A stretch of 51,396 nucleotides of DNA from Bacteroidota bacterium (GTDB lineage Bacteria; Bacteroidota; Bacteroidia; JACPRZ01), in assembly GCA_016193485.1 (NCBI GenBank), contig JACPRZ010000014.1, positions 1 to 51,396 on the forward strand, written 5' to 3'. The first letter of the stretch is position 1. Every line of letters starts with the position of its first letter. Below the pieces are notes generated by a model. It worked only from the letters and a program-made list of their open reading frames with translations, ran no database searches and was not told the origin of the DNA. Both the position numbers and the translations under genes were made by a program. Of this stretch, positions 1 to 8,237 are shown piece after piece.

Positions 1-186
1 GCGGTCGTCCCTCGTCAGCGTGAGTCGCCTTTTCAAAGGCCATTTTATCAAAGGGGAGTTTCCCGACAAACATATTCCTGCCTGCCGGCAGGCAGGAATG
101 AGCCGGACCAAATTGTCATCCCTCACGGTTTGGTCAAGTGAGGAGAACCCCACCTGATTGCGATCTTGTCCTATAATGTAATTCAT
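1..186 (-). pseudogene. IS1182-type transposase fragment, copy 1 (N-terminal part)
   Basis: The reverse strand from position 186 begins with the residues MNYIIGQDRNQ and aligns with the better-preserved fragment at 5054-5326. The pattern resembles the N-terminus of IS1182-family transposases (family from recall). The window edge cuts it at position 1. Relative to the other copy, about five bases near positions 72-96 are replaced by a 25-base palindromic block (CCTGCCTGCCGG and its mirror), which breaks the reading frame. It cannot encode a working transposase. Confidence 0.6.
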
Positions 187-300
187 AGGGTAAAGGTAAA
201 AATTCCCCCCCCACCTGTTAAGTATTTCCGGATTAAGTTATTCACAATTTATTGTGAATAATGGTTATCTTTGCAGCGCAGTTCTGGAAAAGGTGTACAT

Positions 301-331
301 TTAAGTATTTTCACAAACTGCCGTTAGGTGC
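301..331 (+). other. attC 3' stub opening cassette 1 (G at 323)
   Basis: The sequence TTTTCACAAACTGCC is followed by GTTAGGTGC, which fits the right-hand attC core GTTRRRY exactly. The same 3' arm recurs at 5448-5471. The matching left arm is not visible; the IS1182 fragment lies upstream instead. The bases TTAGGTGCA that follow the G are complementary to TGCACCTAA at 4790-4798, the point where this cassette appears to end. This supports reading 324 to about 4797 as one cassette. Confidence 0.55.
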
Positions 332-764
332 AACCCTTTCGCTTCGTGGACAGTGGCGTAGGAACTTGATACTTTGTGTAACAAAAAAACAGACAAAAAA
401 GCTGGGGACAGTTTCGCACTTCGTGGACAGCATCGCAGTATCTTGACCGTTGACAAAGACAAAAAATAAAAATCACGGGCAGACCGTTTCTCCTTCATCG
501 GACTGTTGCGTTCGCCCAGACAGCAAAAAAAATCACGGCAGACAGTGGCACACTCCGTTGACAATTTCGCACGGTCAGACAGACAAAAAAGAAAAACAAA
601 ACAGCCCACGCTTCGCATTCTTAAAAATTTCTTTTGCCGACACACATTTGGCACATTTGCTTTTGCACCCTATTTATTTTTTTAATGGAATGTGCAAAAG
701 CAAAAGAGCCAAATTATCCCACGCTCAAAAATTAATTCTAACTTTGGAACAACTTTAAAAGAAA
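332..764. other. non-coding leader of cassette 1
   Basis: No convincing gene is present. Open frames here are short, overlap on opposite strands and encode low-complexity K/N/T-rich peptides. The stretch consists of repeated motifs such as GGACAGTTTCGCAC and the hairpin at 646-714. The type IIG gene starts at 765. Similar filler recurs in the other cassette leaders of this region. Confidence 0.5.
646..714. repeat. class B hairpin, copy 1
   Basis: A stem-loop whose inner arm (CATTTGCTTTTGC pairing with GCAAAAGCAAAAG) and T-rich loop (TTTATTTTTTTAA) are nearly identical to two other copies at 4525-4596 and 16977-17049. The outer arm differs in each copy and still pairs: here ATTTGGC with GCCAAAT. 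It lies about 50 bases before the type IIG start codon. It lacks the AAC/GTT core of the attC sites, so it is described separately. Confidence 0.65.
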
Positions 765-3725
765 ATGGGATTATCTAAATCAGATATTGAAGAAATAAAA
801 AAAATTGCTCAAGATTTTATTAATGATGGAGCAATAAAAAGAAAAGAGGAACATATCCAATCCTCATATACATTAGAAGTATTAAAACTTTTAGGGTGGT
901 CTCGTTCTTCTTGGATTATTAACGAGCCACAAGAAGTGCAAACGGGAAAGAAACCCGACCTGCTTCTTTTAGGCAGCGGTGGTGGTTCAATATTCGTTAT
1001 TGAATCTAAAGAACCTTCTAAATCGCTTGATGATAGATATAAAACTGTAACCTTCGTTGACCAACTTTGTAATTATTGTAATGCCGAAGGAATTTACTGG
1101 GGAATACTTACAAATTTTGTTGAGTGGAGAATTTACAACTCTTACACAAAGCAACTTTATTACAACAAAAAATTTAAATTAATTCTTGACGAGAAAACAA
1201 ATCCAAGAGTAAATCCTAATGATGATGAATTGCTTGAACTGTTTAACTCTATTGAGTTGCACGGTTTAAGAGCAAAAAAGGGCAGAGTAGATGAAAATCC
1301 GATATACTATAAAGAAGCAAGAGAAATACGAGAGGAATTTTTCAGCCAGTTAAAAATATGGAGAAAGGATTTAAGAAACTACCTCTATACAAAATACCAT
1401 TCAAAATATCCGACAACAGAATTAGACAACCAAACGCAAAAGATATTAGACCGCCTTATCTTTATTCAGTTTTGTTATCAGAAAAATATTGTTTCACAAG
1501 ATTATTTAGGTGCTGTCCTCTATTCAGAAAAGAAGAGTTATTACAATGAACTTCAAAAAAAGTTTGGAGAATTAAATGAAAAATTTAACTCCGAATTATT
1601 TGCTACTGACCTATGCGATGACCCTTCATTTGACATTGGTGATGAAGTTTCTGAAGAAATAATCAGAGGAATAAATGCGATTGATTTTTCCAATAAAAAT
1701 ATTAATGCTCATATAATCGGTGAGGTTTATGAGGATTATTTGGGAGAATTATTAAAAGACACAAAGACACAAGTTAAAGTTGATGAATCAAGAGAATCCA
1801 AGAAAAGAAAAACACAAGGAATATTTTACACACCACAAGAGATTGTTGATTTCATAATTCAAAATACATTAGTTCCCAAACTTAATCAATGCAAGTCCGT
1901 CAGAGATATTGAAAAAATAAGAGTGATTGACCCCGCTTGCGGAAGTGGTTCGTTTTTAATTAAAGCATACGATTATTTTTATAACGCCTACAAATCTCTT
2001 GAAGAAAAAAAGAAACATACTTCATCATTATTTTTTGAGTATGAAGTGCGGAAGAAAATTTTAACTCAAAATATTTTTGGCGTTGACCTTGACGAAAGAG
2101 CGGTTGAAATTGCAAAACTGAATTTATTTTTAAAAGCCCTTGACGGATTAAACATTTCAGACCTTCCACAGCAAAGAATCCTTCCGAATCTTTCTTTAAA
2201 TATTCAGTGTGGTAATTCTTTGATATTCGGGAATGACCCCGAAAATATAAGTTTCAAATCGGAAGAACAACTTGATTTATTTGACCATTCATTCATTGGA
2301 AAAACCTACTTGCAAAAATTGGTTGATTTAAAAAATCAATTCTTTGAGGAAAATAATTTACAAATAAGAGAAAAGTTATTGGATAAAATTAGGGTGGCAG
2401 TAACATCAATTGAAAGAGAATATAATGAACCATTAGAACAATATTTTCCAAATCTTGACAGCATAAAACCATTTAACTATCACATTAAATATTGTGAGGT
2501 CTTTGACAAAGGAGGTTTTGATTGTGTAATTGGAAATCCGCCCTGGAGTGCAAAAATCAGCAACACCTTAAATAATTTTATTTCAGAACGATATGCTTTA
2601 GACGCAAAGAACTTAAACATTTTTGCACCGTTCCTTATACTCTCAATGAAATTAATCAAGGAAGATGGAATGATTGGTTTACTAATTCCCAAAGTTTTCA
2701 TTAAAAATTCTTCATACCAACCAATCAGAGAAAATATAATTGACAATTATTCGCTTGTAAATCTTATTGACTTCGGTAAGTTTCCTAAAGTTGCTTCCGA
2801 TTGCGTTAGCCCGATAATTTCAAGAGAGAAGAAACGGAAAACAGAATTAATCATTTATCAAAAGGACAATATTCAGAAGAGTTCGGTTAATCAAAAAATA
2901 TTTAGTAAAAATCCGATATATGCTTTTTCATTCAGCATTACAGAAGATAAAGTAAAAACATTAGGAGCGATTGAAAAAAATACGGTTAAACTTTCGCCCG
3001 CTATTGCAAAGATTAAACGAGGAATTGAATTAGGACAAAAATCTATGGTAACGAGATGCCATAATTGTAGAACTTGGAATGAAGCGGGAGAAAAATATTA
3101 CAATGAAAAAAATAAAAAGAAATGTAAATCGTGCGGGCACAAACTTACTTATGATAAAGTAACCTGCATCAGCAGTAAAACCAAATCACAAAAATATTCT
3201 AAGCATTGCCTTTCTGGCAAACAGATTGATTATTACCAAATCAAAGACGGATATTTTATCCTTAGCGAACTTAACGGCTTTGACTACAAAGATGACATTT
3301 CAAAAGGAGACAGAATTTTTATAAAGGAAATCGCCACACACCCAATCGGAGTGTTTTTAAACAGCAGAAAAAATTATTTTGCTTTTAACACTATAGTCGC
3401 AATTTATAACTGCAAGTATGATGCAAGATTCATTTTGGGTATTCTTAATTCACGACTGATGAGATTTTACTGGGAAACTACTTACAATTTAGGCGTTAAG
3501 TTAACAATGCACATGAGAATAGAATATCTACGAGAATTACCTATCAAAGAACCGAATTTGAAACAGAAAGGAGAAAAAGAAATTTATGATAGCATTATTA
3601 AAGATGTAGATGAACTTCAAGAGTTGGCAAGCAATGCAGAGCGGAACAAAATAAAAATTGAAGCAATCCAAAGCGATATAGATAAAAAAGTAGAGAAACT
3701 TTATGAAGTTGAAATTTCAGAATGA
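765..3725 (+). CDS. type IIG restriction-modification enzyme (nuclease, adenine methyltransferase and specificity in one chain)
   Basis: A 986-residue protein expected to cut and methylate the same DNA target. The N-terminus has a PD-(D/E)XK pattern: KPDLLLL near residue 63 and ESK near residue 80. Methyltransferase motif I (DPACGSGSF) is near residue 388 and the catalytic NPPW motif near 590, an order and spacing typical of Eco57I/TaqI-class N6-adenine enzymes. The C-terminal third should recognise the target and holds a four-cysteine zinc ribbon (CxxC near 763, CxxC near 788). Length is normal for type IIG. No separate specificity or methyltransferase gene is adjacent. The HNH-like gene starts 15 bases after the stop, so the two are probably co-transcribed. 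The recognition sequence cannot be inferred. Confidence 0.9.
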   Translation: MGLSKSDIEEIKKIAQDFINDGAIKRKEEHIQSSYTLEVLKLLGWSRSSWIINEPQEVQTGKKPDLLLLGSGGGSIFVIESKEPSKSLDDRYKTVTFVDQLCNYCNAEGIYWGILTNFVEWRIYNSYTKQLYYNKKFKLILDEKTNPRVNPNDDELLELFNSIELHGLRAKKGRVDENPIYYKEAREIREEFFSQLKIWRKDLRNYLYTKYHSKYPTTELDNQTQKILDRLIFIQFCYQKNIVSQDYLGAVLYSEKKSYYNELQKKFGELNEKFNSELFATDLCDDPSFDIGDEVSEEIIRGINAIDFSNKNINAHIIGEVYEDYLGELLKDTKTQVKVDESRESKKRKTQGIFYTPQEIVDFIIQNTLVPKLNQCKSVRDIEKIRVIDPACGSGSFLIKAYDYFYNAYKSLEEKKKHTSSLFFEYEVRKKILTQNIFGVDLDERAVEIAKLNLFLKALDGLNISDLPQQRILPNLSLNIQCGNSLIFGNDPENISFKSEEQLDLFDHSFIGKTYLQKLVDLKNQFFEENNLQIREKLLDKIRVAVTSIEREYNEPLEQYFPNLDSIKPFNYHIKYCEVFDKGGFDCVIGNPPWSAKISNTLNNFISERYALDAKNLNIFAPFLILSMKLIKEDGMIGLLIPKVFIKNSSYQPIRENIIDNYSLVNLIDFGKFPKVASDCVSPIISREKKRKTELIIYQKDNIQKSSVNQKIFSKNPIYAFSFSITEDKVKTLGAIEKNTVKLSPAIAKIKRGIELGQKSMVTRCHNCRTWNEAGEKYYNEKNKKKCKSCGHKLTYDKVTCISSKTKSQKYSKHCLSGKQIDYYQIKDGYFILSELNGFDYKDDISKGDRIFIKEIATHPIGVFLNSRKNYFAFNTIVAIYNCKYDARFILGILNSRLMRFYWETTYNLGVKLTMHMRIEYLRELPIKEPNLKQKGEKEIYDSIIKDVDELQELASNAERNKIKIEAIQSDIDKKVEKLYEVEISE

Positions 3726-3740
3726 TTTGATAAATAAAAA

Positions 3741-4514
3741 ATGAAAACACAAGAAATATGTTACAAGTGTGGAGGGGCGGCAACAACACGAGAACATATT
3801 CCGCCTATCTGTTTATTTCCAGAAAAAAAAGATATTGGCGTTAATGACTTCAGAAATAATTTAATTACTGTTCCATCCTGCAGTGAGCACAATATTAAAA
3901 AATCAAAGGACGATGAATTTTTATTCACTTGTTTAGCGGGTGTAGTCGGAAATAATTTATTGGGTTACTTCCATACCCGAACAAAAGTCAAAAGAGCACT
4001 TGTCCGAAAAGGCAAAGATTCCATTTATACAATATTCAAAGACCCCGAGCATAAATATTTTAAAACAAAAGGCGGAAAAATTTATCCAGTCATTCAAGGT
4101 TCTCCGCACATTGACCGTTTAATAAAATGCTTTCAACATATTGCTTGCGGACTTTATTTTTCAGAATATAAAAAAGTTTTCAAAGGCGAATGTATTATTT
4201 TGATGGGGTTCTTAAAATACAAAGACGAGAATTTTGATAAAATAAAAATTTGGTGTAAACGAGCATTTGAATTACAATCTGAAAATTGGAAAATAAAAGG
4301 AACTAATCCAGAAATATTCAAATATCAATTTGGTGTCGCTGACAATAATGGACTCGTGCCTTTAAAAATGACTTTCTATGAAGGAACAGATGTGTTTGCA
4401 TCATTCAAAGATGAAAATGCAAAAGAACCATTTGATTTAGCGACTAAATTAATTCAAAGTGGCATCAAGACAATTGTGAAATTAGGCGATGAGGAAACAA
4501 TTGAGTTCAATTAA
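3741..4514 (+). CDS. HNH-like zinc-binding protein next to the type IIG enzyme
   Basis: A 257-residue protein. The first 51 residues carry a CxxC pair (7 and 10), an EH pair (18-19), and CxxHN ending at residue 51, the layout of zinc-stabilised HNH endonucleases. The remaining 200 residues match no family I recognise. The gene follows the type IIG gene by 15 bases inside the same cassette. It could be an accessory nuclease of that system or an independent defence protein; which is unknown. The HNH assignment rests on motif layout only. Confidence 0.7.
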   Translation: MKTQEICYKCGGAATTREHIPPICLFPEKKDIGVNDFRNNLITVPSCSEHNIKKSKDDEFLFTCLAGVVGNNLLGYFHTRTKVKRALVRKGKDSIYTIFKDPEHKYFKTKGGKIYPVIQGSPHIDRLIKCFQHIACGLYFSEYKKVFKGECIILMGFLKYKDENFDKIKIWCKRAFELQSENWKIKGTNPEIFKYQFGVADNNGLVPLKMTFYEGTDVFASFKDENAKEPFDLATKLIQSGIKTIVKLGDEETIEFN

Positions 4515-4524
4515 TTCCTACGCA

Positions 4525-4596
4525 TTGCACGCACATTTGCTTTTGCCCGGGTTTATTTTTTTATAGCGGAATAGGCAAAAGCAAAAGAGCGTGCAA
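4525..4596. repeat. class B hairpin, copy 2
   Basis: Same inner arm and T-rich loop as the copies at 646-714 and 16977-17049, with a different but still complementary outer arm (TTGCACGC with GCGTGCAA). It starts 11 bases after the HNH-like gene's stop codon. Together with copy 1 it brackets the two-gene unit. It might terminate transcription, although no U-tract follows the stem. Confidence 0.65.
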
Positions 4597-4797
4597 GCCA
4601 GCCCAGACAAAAAGAAATTTTTAAAAATGCCCAACGCTCAACAAAAACAAAAGACAAAAATTTCGGTGGACAGTTTCGCATTTCATTCACCGCTTTTCTC
4701 GGCTGACAGTAAATTTGCAGATAGACAAATGATAAATAAAAAGTTCACAGCGGACAGACACTGCATCACGACAAACAAAAAGAAGGGTATGCACCTA
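4597..4797. other. non-coding tail of cassette 1, ending in an attC left arm
   Basis: No gene is supported. The stretch is A/C-rich filler like that at 332-640. Its last bases (TATGCACCTA, continued by A at 4798) are complementary to the bases opening this cassette at 324 and so mark the left arm of its closing attC. The group II intron fragment begins directly after it. Confidence 0.5.
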
Positions 4798-5053
4798 ATC
4801 GAGTAGCCCGCCCCGCCAATAGAACATGGCGGGGGGAGGCTCTCACACCACTGTATCCCGATATCTATCGGGAGGTCTCGTATACAGCGGTTCATTGAGT
4901 TGAGGAGCAACTTTGCAGTAATAGTCAAGCATGGATTCGTAACCTCTTTTCTTTAACCGTTGCAAAGTGATAGTAGTTATCAAAATCGGACTTTGAGCTA
5001 CTGCCCATCCTCCCATTCTTGTCCTACTCCACGAATATGCATGGTTTTGGTCT
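4798..5053 (-). mobile_element. group II intron 3' fragment (maturase C-terminus and intron end)
   Basis: Read on the reverse strand, the frame from about 5045 to 4843 encodes the C-terminus of a group II intron reverse transcriptase/maturase (TRMGGWAVAQSPILITT... YDYY-like segment... NEPLYTR). It is followed by the typical intron tail GTGTGAGAGCC, a GC-rich hairpin and CTACTCGAT. The 5' part of the intron is absent: at about 5053 the sequence switches to an IS1182-type transposase fragment. The 3' junction falls inside the AAC arm of the attC closing cassette 1. A palindrome CCCGATA(T/G) lies within the maturase end. This copy cannot splice or move by itself. Confidence 0.75.
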
Positions 5054-5326
5054 ATGCACTTCAAGATTCAGGATGCATTCCCGCTCCAGGCGCCTGGAAG
5101 AGCGTACCCGGTTGAGATATCCGTAGAGATAGAGTTTAAGGAGGCAGGCGGGATGAAAAGGCGGTCGTCCCTCGTCAGCGTGAGTCGCCTTTTCAAAGGC
5201 CATTTTATCAAAGGGGAGTTTCCCGACAAACAGGTCAATGAGCCGGACCGGATTGTCCCCGCTGATGGTTTGGTCAAGGGATGAGAACCCCACCTGGTTG
5301 CGATCTTGTCCAATGATGTAATTCAT
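5054..5326 (-). pseudogene. IS1182-type transposase fragment, copy 2 (N-terminal about 90 residues)
   Basis: The protein starts MNYIIGQDRNQVGF and continues through GRPPFHPACLLKLYLYGY to LERECILNLEV, the conserved N-terminal part of IS1182-type transposases (recognised from memory). It breaks off at about 5054, where group II intron sequence begins. The open frame extends upstream to 5371, but the methionine at 5326 is the likely original start. It is a truncated remnant with a C9 tract just upstream (5344-5352). Copy 1 is at 1-186. Confidence 0.7.
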
Positions 5327-5371
5327 AGAGTAAAGATAGCTATCCCCCCCCCGCTTGTCAAGGATTTTCAT

Positions 5372-5471
5372 TTAAAGTTATTCACAATTCATTGTTAAAA
5401 TTGTATATCTTTGCGTTTGTAATCAGGTACAAATGGGAAATTAGGTTTTTTCACAAACTGCCGTTGGCGGT
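5372..5471 (+). other. IS-end remnant, possible promoter and attC 3' stub opening cassette 2 (G at 5463)
   Basis: A TATCTTTG box near 5407 with TTG about 20 bases upstream fits a Bacteroidota promoter reading into cassette 2; the left copy has the same box near 265. TTTTCACAAACTGCC then GTTGGCGG is the same 3' attC arm as at 308-330. The bases TTGGCGGT after the G are nearly complementary to ACCGCTAA in the left arm of attC1. Confidence 0.5.
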
Positions 5472-5531
5472 AATTGTAAAACGGGACTGACAAATTTTTA
5501 ATTGGTTGAGATAATTTATTAAATTAGCATT

Positions 5532-6188
5532 ATGTGGACAAACATTATTATATGGGTTTTGGCTTTATTTGTAGCCCTCGTTGTATTAAATTCCTACTAT
5601 ACCAGCATTTGGTTATTTAATTTGAATAAACAGACATTGCGAATAATTAGAATAGCAAGGCAGGAACTAATGGAATACTCTAAAACTGAAAAATATGCAA
5701 AAGAGATGAAAGAAGCGGCAAGCAAAAGCTATTGGGACTATTGCCAGTACCTTTTAGACTATAGCAAGCGTCTTTCATTTGAAGAATATTCAAAAAAGCA
5801 TAATTTGGGTCGGGATTTTAGGTTGGAGGAAAATAGTTATATTAAAGCATTTGAAGACAATTATACATTTGGAAAGTTTTTATTAATGTTTTTCTTCCCT
5901 GTCTTTAATACTCGGGAAAGTTTAAATAAAACGAGAGAACTTTTAAAAATAATTAGAGATAACCATGTTCTATGCGACTTTGAGCCCATCTATAAAAAAG
6001 AAATGGGATTAAGTACTTCTTGGTTTACGAAAAATAGCGGATGCTCTTGTAATCATTTTCAAAAAACGCAAAACACAAAGGTAATTGGTCATGAGTTTAC
6101 CGGATCAGGTGGAATGTCTCAAATCTGTTGGTGTAGGAATTGCCTTACAAGGTATAGAGGTGCTACTGTACCAGTAATTAATAAATAA
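5532..6188 (+). CDS. Cys-rich membrane protein of unknown function
   Basis: A 218-residue protein that I do not recognise. One clear membrane segment spans residues 5-23, and a shorter hydrophobic stretch lies at 114-125. The middle is charged and helical. The C-terminus has two Cys/His clusters, CxCxH at 171-175 and CxCxxC at 199-204, which together could bind one metal ion. It is the only gene of its cassette, between the attC stub at 5463 and attC1. ATG at 5532 is the only good start and leaves the membrane segment at the extreme N-terminus. Confidence 0.7.
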   Translation: MWTNIIIWVLALFVALVVLNSYYTSIWLFNLNKQTLRIIRIARQELMEYSKTEKYAKEMKEAASKSYWDYCQYLLDYSKRLSFEEYSKKHNLGRDFRLEENSYIKAFEDNYTFGKFLLMFFFPVFNTRESLNKTRELLKIIRDNHVLCDFEPIYKKEMGLSTSWFTKNSGCSCNHFQKTQNTKVIGHEFTGSGGMSQICWCRNCLTRYRGATVPVINK

Positions 6189-6368
6189 CAAGCCATTGAC
6201 TGGCAACAGATGTCAATAAAATAAAAAAACTGCTTCTCATTGGACAATTTCGCACGGGCGGACAACAAAAAATAAAATAACAACACAGCGACAACTTTTT
6301 CTTCTCGGACAATTACGCACTCAATCGGTGGATGGTAGCGAACGACAAAAAAGAACAACGAACCGCTA
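6189..6368. other. cassette 2 tail ending in the left arm of attC1
   Basis: No gene is supported. A/C-rich filler resembles the other cassette tails. Its end, ACCGCTA at 6362-6368, is the left part of attC1 and is separated from the rest of that site by the group II intron remnant at 6369-6709. Joining 6368 to 6710 restores ACCGCTAACAGCGGG, a normal attC left arm. Confidence 0.55.
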
Positions 6369-6709
6369 ATTGAGTAGCCCGCCCCGCCAATCCCGATAGT
6401 TATCGGGATACTCTTTGGACTTCGGTAAGATGTGCTACCTCATCCCTGCTACCGGCAGGCAGGCGTTCAGCCATGCCTCTGTATGCAGTTTCTGTTCGCC
6501 TGCCCCGTAGCGAAGCCTACCGGGGTCAGTACAGGCGTTTGTCGTAGATCCGCCTCAGGAGGACAGTCCCGCTTACTTCAGTGCATGGATTACTCCATAC
6601 CACCTTGCGGCTTGCTAATGCTTCTCCGATGTATCGGAGCGCATAAGGGACTTTCACCCTCTGGGCTCTCTTTGATGTCAAAGAACTATATTTGCCATTC
6701 AGGGCACAC
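6369..6709 (-). mobile_element. group II intron remnant inside attC1 (5' domains joined to the 3' end, ORF deleted)
   Basis: On the reverse strand it starts GTGTGCCC, fitting the intron 5' consensus GUGYG, and contains GGGTGAAAGTCC typical of domain I. It ends with the GC-rich hairpin and CTACTCAAT, as at 4798. The whole reverse-transcriptase region is missing: after about 300 bases the sequence passes through a CCCGATAACTATCGGG palindrome straight into the 3' end. The insertion point is TGT|TAG on the attC bottom strand. Group IIC-attC introns are known to target attC bottom strands; assignment to that lineage is an inference. Confidence 0.75.
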
Positions 6710-6839
6710 ACAGCGGGCTTGCGAAAATAGCGGTGACACTACCATGTTAAACTTTTGCGCATTTAATTTACTTTTGTATCGGGTGACAGTTGAAGTGCCT
6801 TTAATTCCGCTACTTCGCAAGCCCGCAAATCGTTATCGG
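6710..6839 (+). other. attC1 (recombination-site palindrome)
   Basis: After removal of the intron the left core is CCGCTAAC, and the right core is GTTATCGG with G at 6832. The arms GCGGGCTTGCGAA and TTCGCAAGCCCGC pair, as do TAGCGG and CCGCTA. The central loop contains TACTTTTG at 6769-6776, a Bacteroidota -7 box, with TTA instead of TTG at the -33 position 19 bases upstream. The site is about 130 bases without the intron. Confidence 0.75.
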
Positions 6840-6932
6840 TAATGGCAAAAAGACCGCGTTCCGGGACAGTTGACAACTTACCGACAAGGACAATTTTATT
6901 ATAAGTAAATTTGACCCAAAATACAAAGACGC

Positions 6933-8237
6933 TTGAAAACACATCATAAAATAATAAACGGTGACAGCAGACAAATGACTGAGTTGGCAGACAATTCCGT
7001 GCATTTGGCTATTACTTCACCGCCCTACTGGCAACTCAAGGACTACGGGACAGACAATCAAATTGGCTTCCACGACAGTTACGAAAGTTATATCAACAAT
7101 CTGAATTTAGTTTGGAAAGAGTGCTACCGCACTCTTCACAACGGTTGCAGATTGTGTGTAAACATTGGTGACCAATTTGCCAGAGCGGTTTATTATGGAC
7201 GATACAAAGTAATTCCCATCAGAGAGGAAATTATTAAGTTCTGCGAAAACATTGGATTTGATTATATGGGTGCCATCATTTGGCAAAAGGTAACCACATC
7301 TAATACGACAGGAGGTGGAGTGCAGATGGGTTCTTATCCTTATCCACGAAACGGAATTTTAAAATTGGATTACGAATTTATTTTAGTTTTTAAAAAATTG
7401 GGGGACGCACCAAAGCCGACAAAAGAAAATAAAGAACTTTCAAAAATGACAGCAACGGAATGGAATACATTCTTTGCAGGGCATTGGAATTTTGCAGGAG
7501 CAAGGCAGGACAATCACATCGCAATGTTCCCTGAAGAATTACCGAGACGCTTAATAAAAATGTTTGCATTTGTTGGCGACACCGTGCTTGACCCCTTTGC
7601 AGGTAGCGGGACAACTAATCTTGCAGCAAAAAATCTTGGGAGAAATTCCATTGGATATGAAATCAACCCTGAATTTATTCCCGTCATAAAACAAAAACTT
7701 TCTGCAAATCAAAAGGACATTCACGATACGACTTTTGAATTTATGAAGGAGAAAACTAATTTTGATTTTGGAGCGGAAATTCAAAGACAACCATATATTT
7801 TCAAAGACCCACATACGCTTGACAAAAAAATTGATGTTAAGAAATTGCAATTCGGCTCTAAGATTGACAAAAATGGTTCGGCAAAGAGGGAAGAATTTTT
7901 TACTGTAAAAGAAATTATCAGTCCCGAAAAAATTCGATTAAGTAATGACCTGACAATAAAACTTATTGGCATTAAAGAAGATAAAATAAAAAATGGGAAA
8001 GCCATTACTTTTCTTGCAGACAAAACAAAAGGGAAAAGAGTTTTTCTTAAATACGACAATGTAAAATACGATAATGAAAAAAAATTACTCTGCTATTTAT
8101 ACCTTGAAAACAAAACTTTCATCAATGCTTATTTAATCAAAAACGGTTTGGTGCAAGTGGACAGTAAAACCGATTTTAAATACAAACAAAAATTCATTAA
8201 CCTTTTTAACGCAGCCAATGCCCAAACCAATGCCTAA
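6933..8237 (+). CDS. DNA N4-cytosine-type methyltransferase fused to a SNase-like domain
   Basis: A 434-residue modification enzyme of a type II system. The catalytic SPPY motif (residues 29-32) precedes the SAM-binding motif DPFAGSG (residue 220), the beta-class order, and SPPY favours N4-cytosine. Residues about 330-425 look like a staphylococcal nuclease (OB-fold) domain: an LIGI strand, a FLADKTKGKRV segment, and YLYL followed by AYLIKNGLVQV. Positions expected for the two catalytic arginines read as lysine (IKLIGI, EKKLLCYLYL), so the domain may bind rather than cut. The start codon is TTG at 6933; no ATG lies far enough upstream to keep the conserved N-terminus. The 3' end overlaps the endonuclease gene by 20 bases. 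Confidence 0.88.
   Translation: MKTHHKIINGDSRQMTELADNSVHLAITSPPYWQLKDYGTDNQIGFHDSYESYINNLNLVWKECYRTLHNGCRLCVNIGDQFARAVYYGRYKVIPIREEIIKFCENIGFDYMGAIIWQKVTTSNTTGGGVQMGSYPYPRNGILKLDYEFILVFKKLGDAPKPTKENKELSKMTATEWNTFFAGHWNFAGARQDNHIAMFPEELPRRLIKMFAFVGDTVLDPFAGSGTTNLAAKNLGRNSIGYEINPEFIPVIKQKLSANQKDIHDTTFEFMKEKTNFDFGAEIQRQPYIFKDPHTLDKKIDVKKLQFGSKIDKNGSAKREEFFTVKEIISPEKIRLSNDLTIKLIGIKEDKIKNGKAITFLADKTKGKRVFLKYDNVKYDNEKKLLCYLYLENKTFINAYLIKNGLVQVDSKTDFKYKQKFINLFNAANAQTNA

Noticed and set aside
261..758. Three short overlapping open frames (both strands) before the type IIG gene
   Set aside because: Low-complexity K/N/T/C-rich peptides on opposite strands in repeat-like filler, with no start signals or recognisable domains.
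5372..5420. IS1182 outward promoter as the main array promoter
   Set aside because: The box is present in both copies, but the IS end cannot be placed exactly and the box may belong to the cassette leader; it was kept only as a low-confidence feature.
6432..6842. 136-codon + strand frame
   Set aside because: It is the reverse of the group II intron's 5' domains plus attC1, so it reflects structured RNA sequence rather than a protein gene.
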